A stretch of 64,000 bases of DNA from Rhodanobacter soli (lineage in GTDB: Bacteria > Pseudomonadota > Gammaproteobacteria > Xanthomonadales > Rhodanobacteraceae): assembly GCF_040548735.1 (NCBI RefSeq), contig NZ_JBEPSD010000003.1:434001-498000 (forward strand), given 5' to 3'. The notes under the pieces were generated by a model. The model saw only the letters and a list, made by a program, of their open reading frames with translations. It ran no database searches and was not told the origin of the DNA. Positions within the stretch are counted from its first letter, which is position 1. The number at the start of each line of letters is the position of its first letter. The translations under genes were made by a program, and so were the position numbers. Below are positions 18,127 to 26,703 of the stretch, one piece after another.

Positions 18127-21000
18127 CTACTTCAGCGCGGTCCGGTAAATCATCCCGGTGGGCTTCACCCGGCAATCCGAATTCACCGCCTGCCGCCCGC
18201 CCGCACTGTCTCCCTCCCGACACGGTGGCAACGCAACTTTCACCATGGCGGGAACGGTGCGCAGCACCGTGCCACTCGAGGCGATCGTGGTGTGCGGGGC
18301 AAGTTCTGACGCCACGCCACCCGTTGCCCGCGATGGGTACGCCCGCATGGGGGCCTTGCTGGTGGCTGGTGTCGATGCGCCCGGGCTCCGGACCGGCGGG
18401 CTGAACCAATCGGCGGACAGAAACCGCGCGCAAAACAGGGCAACCCGGCTGCAGACCTCATTCACGGCACGCTCCATGAATCCAGGCTTGTCCGCGTTGG
18501 CCCTCGTCGTTGCGCCACCGAACAGGCCGAACACGGGACCGACGGATTTTGGTTGGGTATCCACGGGCTGTGACGGCGGGAACGGCGGTTCGGTTTTTGG
18601 CGGTGCCGCGATCGGTGACGGCGGCAACGTTGGCGGTGGCGTACTTGGTGGCGGCGTCGTGGCTGGTGGTGGAGTCGTGGCCGGCGGCGGCATGGTCGGC
18701 GGCGCCGTGCTTGTGCCGGCTTGGACGGACCGCGGGATGACGGCGAAGTTGGGGTAGTTGTTGTAGGAGGTGGTGCCGCTGGGTTTCACGCTGCGCGATT
18801 CAAACAGACTCCACGCTTGGTGAGCGTTGGGCACGGCACTATCGGCAGCGGCAGCCAACCCAATCTGCAGGTTGGCCGGATAGCCCGTATAGGAATACGC
18901 ATAGCCGTGCATCTGGCCCGCTTGCCACGATTGGCCCTCCAGGGTTCCCATCGCGGCGACCATCGCCGGCGAATTGCAGGCCAGCCCAACCAGACTCGGA
19001 AACGTCGCCGCATATATGGCGCTGTACGACGGCAGGTAGGTCCGCCCAGTGGGTTCGGTAACCACCAACGTATAGGCCGAGGCTTCCAGCCAGCAATACC
19101 CTTGCGTGGAATTGGATTGCCAGTCGGTCATCAAGCCAATCTCGAATCTGGCCAGCCAATCACGCAGTTGCGCAGCACCCGCAAAGCCCAGCTCCGCGGC
19201 GTGACCCGCCGACCAGGTGAAGAAGTTGTGCATCCATGGCGCCATCGCGTTCCTGGTGCCGCCGTTCATGCTGTAGCTATGGCCGCTATCCACCAGGCCC
19301 AGCGGGTTGGCGCCTGGATTGTTTGCGTACTTCTGATTCCAGTCCGCCAGCGAGTTATTGACACTCGCGTTGAACTCCGCCTTCAGCGGGTAGCTATCCG
19401 GCAACAACCACGCCGCGTCGGCCATCTGGCGCAGTACCCAGGCTTTGCCGCGCACCTGGCTGTAGCTGTCATCAATCAATCCCTGCGAGTAACCACGGTA
19501 AACGGGATTCGGCGAAAGCTGGTTGCGCGAGGCGGCAAAGGCCAATTCAGACATGTAATAGTACGAACCCGTCACCATGTACGGTACGTATGCCTGCGCC
19601 GGCTGGTGCGCGTTGTCCCACAGCGTTGGGCTTCCCGTCCCGTAATACCCCGTGGTGCACCCCGTCACCACCGCGTTGTTCACGCAGTTCGGCAGCAGGT
19701 CACGCCGGTAGGCAGCAATCTTCGCCTGGTTGGCCGCGGATCCCGTCATCGGTTGCTGCGCCACGCCTTGCGCGTAGCCCCAGGCCGCGGTCGTGATGTA
19801 AGGGTGCTTCTGGATGCTGACCGGCCAGCCGGTCGCCGCATCCCGGTAGTGGATGTCATACGCACCCAGCGCATCGGTGTTGGCCAGCATCCAGTTGTAG
19901 GCCCGTACATCCGGGTCGATGATGTACACGCTGGTCCAGCGCGGCAGCGGACCGATCGCTGCCTGTGCCCCGGTCATGTGCATCTTCTGGGTCTGGTCGC
20001 AGTGATCCAGGGGCGCGCAGGTCTGGCGCAAGCCGGCCAGAAACTTCTCGTCGGGCGTCAACGGCATGTAGCGCGACACCGCCTTGCTCGCCTGAATGTA
20101 CCCGGTGTCCTGCTGCAAGTAGACCTGTGGCTGGACATGGTTCCACCACAGCACCTGGTGCCAGCGCGTGTAGGCGTAATGCGTCAGCGCGGGGCTGGAG
20201 TAAACCTCGTTTCCGGAAGTCAGGGTCGCCGTGTATTGCGGCTGCGCCTGCGGCGTGTAGGCCGCGGTGTTTTCCACGATGACATCGGTTTGCACTTGGC
20301 GCACGGTGCCATGCGAGCCGCCTGCGTAGGCTCGCACCGCGAAGTAGATTCTCAAGTTCGGGTTGGTCGTGCCATCCGCCGCCGTCACGGGGCCGTTAAC
20401 GATCCACTCGCTGGTCTGGGGGCCGGAAAGCCACTGATTGCATTGGGTGCCCCACGGCTTGCACGCATTCGTGTTGCTGGCCGTCTGCAACAGTGCGCGG
20501 GCATTTGCGCTGTATTTGCGGCCGCCGATGTTGAGCGATACGTTGGCGTCGTAGCTTGTCGCTAGCAATTGCGACAGGCTGACGGGCTGGTCCAGCCCGG
20601 TCACCGTTGGCGCGGGCCCTGCGGAGAGCGTCAACGCTAAGGTTGCATTACCCGGCAGCGTCGGAACCGTCGCTGTCAGCACCGCGTGGCGCAAGCTGCC
20701 GTCGGGATGGGTAGCCTTGCTGTCCACCTGCAAGGCTATCGGCTGGCCATTGAGGGTGGCGGTAACCGTCTCGCCCTGGGGTATGTCGCCAGCCTTGAAG
20801 ACCTGGCCGAAGGTGACGGGAACATTGGTCTGCGCCTGCGCGACCGTGCTGATCACCTTGTCCGTCACCACGGTTCCCGCTCGTGCCGTCACCGCACCGA
20901 GCATCAACACGCAGCCTGCGCACCCACACAGCATCTTCGCAGCGGTCTTACCAAGCCAGTTTTCTTGGTTGAACCGTACGGCTTGGTCGCTTATACGCAT
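18127..21000 (-). CDS. Large secreted protein, paralogue B, with Pro/Thr linker and extra C-terminal tail
   Basis: Secreted protein of 957 residues, homologous over its first 750 residues to the neighbour at 15651-17933. I choose the ATG at 21000 (MRISDQAVRF), followed by a signal peptide ending near VTARA|GTVVTD; the frame continues upstream but has no signal sequence there. After the shared region comes a low-complexity linker of repeated PPPATT/PPPSTPPP units (about residues 765-815). A tail of about 140 residues follows with scattered cysteines (NEVCSRVALFCARF, PPCREG, SDCRV), absent from paralogue A. The linker suggests a surface-exposed, modular exoprotein. Function unknown; a role on the locus polysaccharide is inference. 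Confidence 0.78.
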   Translation of the reverse strand: MRISDQAVRFNQENWLGKTAAKMLCGCAGCVLMLGAVTARAGTVVTDKVISTVAQAQTNVPVTFGQVFKAGDIPQGETVTATLNGQPIALQVDSKATHPDGSLRHAVLTATVPTLPGNATLALTLSAGPAPTVTGLDQPVSLSQLLATSYDANVSLNIGGRKYSANARALLQTASNTNACKPWGTQCNQWLSGPQTSEWIVNGPVTAADGTTNPNLRIYFAVRAYAGGSHGTVRQVQTDVIVENTAAYTPQAQPQYTATLTSGNEVYSSPALTHYAYTRWHQVLWWNHVQPQVYLQQDTGYIQASKAVSRYMPLTPDEKFLAGLRQTCAPLDHCDQTQKMHMTGAQAAIGPLPRWTSVYIIDPDVRAYNWMLANTDALGAYDIHYRDAATGWPVSIQKHPYITTAAWGYAQGVAQQPMTGSAANQAKIAAYRRDLLPNCVNNAVVTGCTTGYYGTGSPTLWDNAHQPAQAYVPYMVTGSYYYMSELAFAASRNQLSPNPVYRGYSQGLIDDSYSQVRGKAWVLRQMADAAWLLPDSYPLKAEFNASVNNSLADWNQKYANNPGANPLGLVDSGHSYSMNGGTRNAMAPWMHNFFTWSAGHAAELGFAGAAQLRDWLARFEIGLMTDWQSNSTQGYCWLEASAYTLVVTEPTGRTYLPSYSAIYAATFPSLVGLACNSPAMVAAMGTLEGQSWQAGQMHGYAYSYTGYPANLQIGLAAAADSAVPNAHQAWSLFESRSVKPSGTTSYNNYPNFAVIPRSVQAGTSTAPPTMPPPATTPPPATTPPPSTPPPTLPPSPIAAPPKTEPPFPPSQPVDTQPKSVGPVFGLFGGATTRANADKPGFMERAVNEVCSRVALFCARFLSADWFSPPVRSPGASTPATSKAPMRAYPSRATGGVASELAPHTTIASSGTVLRTVPAMVKVALPPCREGDSAGGRQAVNSDCRVKPTGMIYRTALK
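19597..20187 (-). repeat. Partner of the near-identical block at 16545-17135
   Basis: Second copy of the block of about 590 bp shared by the two tandem secreted paralogues. It encodes the region containing ALTHYAYTRWHQVLWWNHVQ and AWGYAQGVAQQPMTGSAAN in both proteins. Boundaries are approximate, set where mismatches become frequent. Confidence 0.75.
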
Positions 21001-21579
21001 CAGTTTGTGATCCTGCCGTCTTGTGTTGCCGCACCAGAATGTCCCGGAGCGGTCGCCTGCGTCAGGCTGCATCGACAGATGCGGCCATTGGCTGACGATC
21101 TGGTTGCTCCCGCGAAGTTGCCGATCAAGCCCGGGTGCCGCTGGCGGTTCTTTGAATGTCACGGCTCCTCCATGACCCGCCACGCCTGGCGCATAATTTG
21201 CGTTACGCCTTGAGAACCACGCAGCACGTCCGGCAGAGCCCGCTTCCCGTTCGCGAAACGCGGTCGTCAAGGTGGAAACACGGTTTTACCGTTGACAGTT
21301 AGCGGGCTGCTTCTGAATCAGCGGTGAAAATAGAGTGAAGAAATCCAGGGAGCGTGAACCAGTTCACGCAACGCGCCATTGCGTCTGATTTTTGTCCGGC
21401 GCCAGAACGAGGTAGGCCGGAGTTTGGATACCTACGCTGACTCACACCCAGCGAGCGCTCCATTGGATTTACAGTAGTTTACGGATGCGATCCACATCTG
21501 AACGGGGGTCGATCTTGAGTATTCGTTGTGTTGCACGGCTTGTCGCCAGCAGGAAGCCAGACATGATGTCCAATCCGCA
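21001..21579. other. Intergenic region between divergent paralogue B and psd-like genes
   Basis: A 579-bp stretch without a convincing gene. It should hold divergent promoters. Besides the palindrome at 21352-21369 I see no sigma-54 -24/-12 pair with correct spacing and none of the 17-bp boxes found near the PEP-CTERM genes. Extension of the minus-strand frame to 21270 is possible but lacks protein-like character. Confidence 0.5.
21352..21369. promoter_or_regulatory. Perfect 18-bp palindrome, candidate operator
   Basis: GCGTGAACCAGTTCACGC is an 8+2+8 perfect inverted repeat lying between the divergently transcribed paralogue B (start 21000) and psd-like (start 21580) genes. The form suits a dimeric repressor site. 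No cognate regulator is recognisable in the window. Confidence 0.45.
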
Positions 21580-22269
21580 ATGACGATACTTATTCTGCAA
21601 ATCGTGATCTTGTGCGTGGTGGCCGTGGCCATCGTGCTCTGGGCGCTTTATTTCCCGTATCCGTCGCCGCTGATACGGCGCTGGCTTCCACCGCGAAGAC
21701 GCTGGCCGGAATCGCAAATCCGCACGTGGCTGGAGCAGGGGGGATTTCAGCGTGCGTTTTTGCGCCATTTTTACAGTGATCCGGAGCGTATTGCGCCTCC
21801 CGGCAACAGCATGCTGGCCCCGGCAGACGGGCTAGTGACCAGTGCGGAGGTACACGGGGGAGTGCGCTATCTGGTGATTGCGCTCAGTTTCTGGGACATG
21901 CATGTGCAGCGCAGCCCGGTGTCCGGAAGGGTGCTCAGCGTGGAATCGCACGGCGACGGCTTCATGGACGGAGAGGGAAGGGAGTTTGCTTTTCTCCGTG
22001 AGAAATCCTGTCCGGTACAAAAGCGCCTGGTGATTGCGACCGATGCCGGACAAGTCGCGGTGCGCTTGATTACCAGCCTGGCGGCGCGGCGTATCGAGAC
22101 TTGGGTCCGGGAGGGCGAGCAGATCGAGCGCGGCCAGCGGATCGGCCGGATCTTGCTGGGGAGCACCGTGGTGCTCGAGCTGCCGCCCGCCGTGAAACTG
22201 CTGGTGCGCACGGGCGATCGTGTCTGGGCCGGCGAAACTGCCGTTGCAGAAGGCGTGACCTCCCCATGA
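21580..22269 (+). CDS. Phosphatidylserine decarboxylase-type protein (short form)
   Basis: Membrane-associated proenzyme of 229 residues, expected to convert phosphatidylserine to phosphatidylethanolamine using a pyruvoyl group made by self-cleavage. An N-terminal TM helix (about residues 3-24) is followed by APADGLVTSA, the WDMHVQRSP block with His108, and the cleavage motif LGST at 193-196, where Ser195 would become the pyruvoyl group. It is shorter than enterobacterial Psd and matches the compact psd-related class. The start at 21580 has a poor ribosome-binding site, so it is uncertain. It is coupled (ATGA) to a small membrane protein gene. Whether it is the housekeeping Psd is unknown. 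Confidence 0.83.
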   Translation: MTILILQIVILCVVAVAIVLWALYFPYPSPLIRRWLPPRRRWPESQIRTWLEQGGFQRAFLRHFYSDPERIAPPGNSMLAPADGLVTSAEVHGGVRYLVIALSFWDMHVQRSPVSGRVLSVESHGDGFMDGEGREFAFLREKSCPVQKRLVIATDAGQVAVRLITSLAARRIETWVREGEQIERGQRIGRILLGSTVVLELPPAVKLLVRTGDRVWAGETAVAEGVTSP

Positions 22270-22469
22270 ATGACTTCTTGTGGTCGTCCGGTCATCTGGG
22301 TTGGGGCTTTTTTGCGCTTGCCGTCTTCACCGGCCTGTGGTGGTTGCTGAGCGATCTGTGTTGGCGTCTGCAAAGCATCCGGATCGGTCGGCTCATGGTT
22401 GCGCTCATCACCGGTTGGGCCATCGGAGTTGGACTGGTTCTTCTGGGCTTTCTTATTGGAAATCGGTAA
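22266..22469 (+). CDS. Small two-helix membrane protein
   Basis: Protein of 67 residues starting at the ATG at 22266, which overlaps the psd-like stop as ATGA. Two hydrophobic helices are visible: WGFFALAVFTGLWWLLSDL and LMVALITGWAIGVGLVLLGF. They are separated by a short basic loop (RLQSIRIGR), giving a hairpin topology. No family recognised. The tight coupling suggests it works with the decarboxylase, for example in membrane placement, but that is inferred from position only. It ends 27 bp from the stop of the convergent prsT gene. Confidence 0.65.
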   Translation: MNDFLWSSGHLGWGFFALAVFTGLWWLLSDLCWRLQSIRIGRLMVALITGWAIGVGLVLLGFLIGNR

Positions 22470-22496
22470 GAGCGCGAAACCGCCGATGGCTTCCGC

Positions 22497-25304
22497 CTAC
22501 TTGGCGGCTACGCCGGTCAACTCGCGATACAGCTTTTCCGCGGCTGGCTTGCCCTGAAAATCGGCGCCGGATTTTTGCAGTGCGGCGAGCGTGCTTCGCG
22601 CGCCGGCATGGTCGCCGGTGCGCGCCTGGGCCACGGCCAGGTGATATTGAATCGCCGATGCCTTGGGTGCCGCCTTGGCTGCCTGCAGCAGGATCGGCAG
22701 CGCGGTCTTGGGCTGGTTGTGCGCGATCAGCGCCCAGGCATAGGTGTCCGCAATGCCCGGCGATCCAGACGCCAGTTTGTACGCCCGCTCCGCCAGTGCC
22801 AGCGCCTTGGGATTGTTTTGCTCCGTGTAAATCCAGGCGAGGTTGTTGAGTGCGTCGATATTGGACGGATACGTCTTCAACACCTGCTCGTACTCTCCGG
22901 CAGCCAGCGCGTTCTGCGTGTGGTTCAGGTAGTAGTCGGCCAGCAGCAGGCGGGTGGCGGCGTCGTCCGGATGTTTGGCCAACCAGTCGCGCAGTACGCC
23001 TTCCGGCGCGTTGACCCCGCTTTCGCTCAGCGCCAGGAAGCTCTTGACCACCAGCGGCCGCTCGTACTGGAGCTTCAGTCCCTGCTGGTAGGCTTGGGCG
23101 GCCTCGCGATAAGACTTGTTCGCCATGTACAGGTCGCCTTCCAGCGAGAGGCCCGCTGCCTGGGTGGCGGGTTGTTTCTGCAGCATTTGCGCGAGGGCAA
23201 TGGCACCTGCCAGATCGTGGTCCTGCGACTTCAGGAATGCCCGCATCACCACGGCCGTCACTTGACCCGGATCGGTCTTGATCACCGCATCGAGATTGCC
23301 TTCGGCAGCCTTCGTATCCTTGCCGAGGATCTGCGCGCGCGCCAGATTGGTGCGGTACAAGGGCACCTGTGGCGCCAGGTTCACGGCTTGCTGCAGCGGT
23401 TTCAACGCTTCGCCGTGACGGCCGGCATTGAGTTCCGCCGACCCCAGGGCATTGAGCGCCGCCGGGTTGTCGGGGTTGGCAGCCACCAGCTGTTTGGCCG
23501 TGCTCACGGCTTCGTCGAATTTGCCGCTTTCGCTGTACAGCACCACCAATGCGATATACGCGGTGGTGGACTTCGGCGCCGCGTCGATGGCCTGCCTGAA
23601 TCGCTTGGCGGCTTCCGCCTTGTCACCCTGCAGCACAGCGAGTTGACCGAGCGCGGTCAGCGCCGCCGTGTTACGCGGGTCCTTCTTCAATACCATTGCG
23701 TAGCGGTTGGCGGCAGCTTCGTGGTGGCCTTCCAGTGAATCCAGGCTGCCCAGGCTCAGGAGCGCGGCAAGATTCTCCGGGTCCAGCTTCAAGGCCTCGG
23801 AATATTGGGCGCGTGCTTCGGCGTGCTGGCCGGCCGCGACCAGCGCGGTTCCGTACAGCAGGTGCGCGTCGCTGTTGCGCGGATTGCTGGACGCATATGC
23901 GGCCGCCACCTTGACTGCCTCGGCCGGGCGCTGCTCGCGTACGTAGGTCATGACCAGCAGGCTGTTGCGGCGCGCCTCGGTGGAGGCATTGCCCGCGGGA
24001 ACCTCCTGCAGCAGGCGGATCGCTTCCACTTCATTTCCGCCGGCGAGAGCGTTGCCGGCGCGTGCAAACTGGGCGTCAGACGGATGGCTTGCACTGGTTG
24101 CGGCGGCTACCGTCCCTGGTGAACCGGCACCCGCGGTGGCGGCTCTCTCCAACAGCGCCAGCAACTCGGTGTCGGACGGTGTGCCCGGCGCGACCGGCCG
24201 AAGTGTATCCAACGCCTGGCGCGAGCGTCCTTCGCGGTAGAGCGTGAGCGCCAGCAACTTGCGGGCATCGACATTTTTCTGATCCATGCCCATGGCGTTG
24301 CTGAGGTACATTTCCGCTTGGCCGTAGTTGCCCTGCGCGTAGTTGACTGCACCCATGAGCAGTTGCGCCCGGGCGTTATCCGGTGACACCTGGAGCACCT
24401 GCTGAAGCTCGGAAACCGCAGCGTCCAGATGTCCCTGCCTGTACAGCACCACGGCGTGCAGATAGTGCAGATACGGTTGCTGCGGCGACATTTTTTCCAG
24501 CGTCTGGATGTTGGCCAGCGCCTTGTCGAACTGGTTTTGCTGCGCCTGTGCGTTGGCCAGCCGGGTCAATGCGTAGAAGCGCTCTTGCGGCAACCAGTCA
24601 GGGTTCTTGAAGCCCATCACCTTCTGGTAATCCGCTTCGGCGCCGGCGAAATCGCCGCTGTCGAACGCCAGATCACCCTTCGCGACCCAGGCCTGCGGAT
24701 TGTCCGGCGCGGCGGCCAATGCCTGTTGCACGTACTTGCCGGCGGAGTCCGGGTCGTTGCCGATGGCCGCCAACTGGGCCAGTCCCACCAACGCGCCAGG
24801 GTTCTTCGGGTCCGCTGGCAGCACGGCCGTGTACGCTTGCCGGGCCTGGTCGAACTGCCTGAGCCCACGATAGGCGTCGCCTCGCAGCACAGCTACACGT
24901 GTTTTGACCGTGGACTCGTAGGGCTTGTCGGGAGTCAGGGTTGCAAGCAACTTGTCGTATTGCTGTGTCGCCAGCAGCGCCCGTCCCATGGGTACCGCCC
25001 AACGTTCTGCCGGCACCCCGTTCGCCCCGGCGTTTTGCAGCTCGCTCAGGGCGTCCTTTGGATTGCCGAGCATCAGCGACGCTTGCCCGAGCAGCAGCCA
25101 GGCCTCGCCGTTCTTGCTGTCGCGTTGCAGGACCTTCTTGGCCTCGATGTAGGCCGCGCGATACTCTCCGTTGGCCTGGTGTTTGATGCCGGCATCGACG
25201 CTGCCATGTCCACTGGTGAGGCCGCAGCCGCTCAGCGACAAGGTGGCGCACAGCAACGCCAAGCCGTAACGAACGATCCGCGTGTTCAGCTCGATCAGGC
25301 GCAT
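22497..25304 (-). CDS. prsT: PEP-CTERM system TPR-repeat lipoprotein PrsT
   Basis: Lipoprotein of 935 residues. The start at 25304 has GAGGG 8 bp upstream, better than the alternative 48 bp earlier. The lipobox is LSGC at 24-27. The rest is tandem tetratricopeptide repeats, recognisable by recurring A...Y..AL..DP.N..A and LG.L...G patterns along the whole chain. Its size, lipobox and position next to prsR and prsK match the PrsT family of exosortase A systems. TPR proteins scaffold other proteins, so PrsT may organise export or sorting at the outer membrane or periplasm. It is the last gene of a wecB-prsK-prsR-prsT run, 37 bp after prsR. Confidence 0.92.
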   Translation of the reverse strand: MRLIELNTRIVRYGLALLCATLSLSGCGLTSGHGSVDAGIKHQANGEYRAAYIEAKKVLQRDSKNGEAWLLLGQASLMLGNPKDALSELQNAGANGVPAERWAVPMGRALLATQQYDKLLATLTPDKPYESTVKTRVAVLRGDAYRGLRQFDQARQAYTAVLPADPKNPGALVGLAQLAAIGNDPDSAGKYVQQALAAAPDNPQAWVAKGDLAFDSGDFAGAEADYQKVMGFKNPDWLPQERFYALTRLANAQAQQNQFDKALANIQTLEKMSPQQPYLHYLHAVVLYRQGHLDAAVSELQQVLQVSPDNARAQLLMGAVNYAQGNYGQAEMYLSNAMGMDQKNVDARKLLALTLYREGRSRQALDTLRPVAPGTPSDTELLALLERAATAGAGSPGTVAAATSASHPSDAQFARAGNALAGGNEVEAIRLLQEVPAGNASTEARRNSLLVMTYVREQRPAEAVKVAAAYASSNPRNSDAHLLYGTALVAAGQHAEARAQYSEALKLDPENLAALLSLGSLDSLEGHHEAAANRYAMVLKKDPRNTAALTALGQLAVLQGDKAEAAKRFRQAIDAAPKSTTAYIALVVLYSESGKFDEAVSTAKQLVAANPDNPAALNALGSAELNAGRHGEALKPLQQAVNLAPQVPLYRTNLARAQILGKDTKAAEGNLDAVIKTDPGQVTAVVMRAFLKSQDHDLAGAIALAQMLQKQPATQAAGLSLEGDLYMANKSYREAAQAYQQGLKLQYERPLVVKSFLALSESGVNAPEGVLRDWLAKHPDDAATRLLLADYYLNHTQNALAAGEYEQVLKTYPSNIDALNNLAWIYTEQNNPKALALAERAYKLASGSPGIADTYAWALIAHNQPKTALPILLQAAKAAPKASAIQYHLAVAQARTGDHAGARSTLAALQKSGADFQGKPAAEKLYRELTGVAAK

Positions 25305-25341
25305 ATTTTTACCCTCAGTTCGCCACGCGCCACGCGCGGGG

Positions 25342-26703
25342 TCAATCTGCATCGGTAGGCTTTTTCAAGCCATGCTTGTCCAGAAGATCATAGAGCGTCG
25401 GGCGGCTGATCCCGAGCAAGCCAGCGACATGCGAGAGATTGCCACCGGCCTGGGTCAGGGCTCGCTGGATCGCGCGTTTTTCAGCGTCGTTTCGTACCTT
25501 GCGCAAGTCCAGAATATCATTGCCGGCCGCACCCAGGTGCAACTCCTTCAGCTCGATCTGCTTCCCGTCCGCCATGATGACTGCGCTGTTGACGGCGTTC
25601 TCCAGCTCGCGCACGTTGCCGCGCCACGGGCACGCCTCGATTGCCTTGAGCGCCTTGGCGGTAAAACCGTGGACTGCGCGGCCGTGGCGACTGGCCGCCT
25701 GCTCGAGAAAATGCCGTGCCAGGGGCGCTATGTCACCGGCACGTTCACGCAGCGGCGGAAGCCGGATGGTCACTTCGCTGATGCGGTAAAACAAATCCTC
25801 GCGGAAGCGCCCCGCACTGATCAGTGCGGGCAGGTCCTGATGCGTCGCGCAGATGATGCGCACATCCACCGGAATCAGTTCGCGTCCACCAATGCGCTCG
25901 ACCACCCGCTCTTCGAAAAACCGCAGCAGCTTGGCCTGTAGCGCAAACGGCATGTCGCCAATCTCGTCAAGCAGCAGGGTGCCGTTGACCGCCAGTTCGA
26001 TCTTGCCCTTGGTCTGCTTGTGCGCACCGGTGTAGGCGCCTTTCTCATGGCCAAACAGCTCGGCTTCCAGCAGGGTTTCAGGAATGGCTGCGCAGTTGAT
26101 TGCCACGAATGGCCCGTCGCGCCGCGTACTCAGGCGGTGCACCGCGCGCGCGAACACCTCCTTGCCGGTGCCGGTTTCGCCGAGCAGCAGGACGGTGGCG
26201 CTGGAAGGACTGACCTTCTCTATCAGCCGGTAGGCATCGAGCATGGGTTCACTGCTGCCAACGATGCCTTCGAGCACCGTGGTCGGCTGGCTTCTGAGCT
26301 TGCGGTTCTCGGCCTCCAGTTCGTGCACCCGGAATGCGCGATCCACGATCAGGCGCAAGACTTCCAGCTCCAGTGGCTTGGAGCAGAAATCGTAGGCGCC
26401 GCAGCCGATGGACTTGACCGCGTTGTCACGATCGCCGTTGCCGGTGACCACGACGATCTTGGTGTGCGGTGCGTCCTGCAGGATTTCCGCGAGCGTGGCG
26501 AAGCCCTCGGAGGTGCCGGTGGCGTCCGGGGGCAAGCCCAGATCCTGCAGCACCACCGCTGGCTCATGGCGGTGCAGCAGGGCGAGCGCGGTCGGCCGAT
26601 CACCGGCCATGACCACGTCGTAATCCTCGAAGCTCCAGCGCAGCTGGCGCTGCAGGCCGACATCGTCCTCGACGATCAACAGGCAGCGCTGCTTCTGGCT
26701 CAT
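25342..26703 (-). CDS. prsR: Sigma-54-dependent response regulator PrsR
   Basis: NtrC-type activator of 453 residues. The receiver domain (residues 1-125) has phospho-acceptor Asp54 in LQDLGLPP. The AAA+ domain shows Walker A GETGTGKE, the sigma-54 contact loop GAYTGA (a GAFTGA variant), Walker B GTLLLDEIGD and an arginine-finger region REDLFYRIS. A Fis-type helix-turn-helix ends the protein (HVAGLLGISRPTLYDLL). It matches the PEP-CTERM-box response regulator PrsR. Its start overlaps the prsK stop by 4 bp (ATGA), so kinase and regulator are translationally coupled. Likely targets are the two PEP-CTERM genes at 31.5-32.3 kb and 36.1 kb, which have sigma-54 promoters. Confidence 0.94.
   Translation of the reverse strand: MSQKQRCLLIVEDDVGLQRQLRWSFEDYDVVMAGDRPTALALLHRHEPAVVLQDLGLPPDATGTSEGFATLAEILQDAPHTKIVVVTGNGDRDNAVKSIGCGAYDFCSKPLELEVLRLIVDRAFRVHELEAENRKLRSQPTTVLEGIVGSSEPMLDAYRLIEKVSPSSATVLLLGETGTGKEVFARAVHRLSTRRDGPFVAINCAAIPETLLEAELFGHEKGAYTGAHKQTKGKIELAVNGTLLLDEIGDMPFALQAKLLRFFEERVVERIGGRELIPVDVRIICATHQDLPALISAGRFREDLFYRISEVTIRLPPLRERAGDIAPLARHFLEQAASRHGRAVHGFTAKALKAIEACPWRGNVRELENAVNSAVIMADGKQIELKELHLGAAGNDILDLRKVRNDAEKRAIQRALTQAGGNLSHVAGLLGISRPTLYDLLDKHGLKKPTDAD

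Noticed and set aside
18721..20565. Long plus-strand frame (614 codons) opposite paralogue B
   Set aside because: Arg/His/Gly-rich translation typical of a shadow frame in GC-rich DNA; paralogue B on the other strand has a signal peptide and a homologous neighbour.
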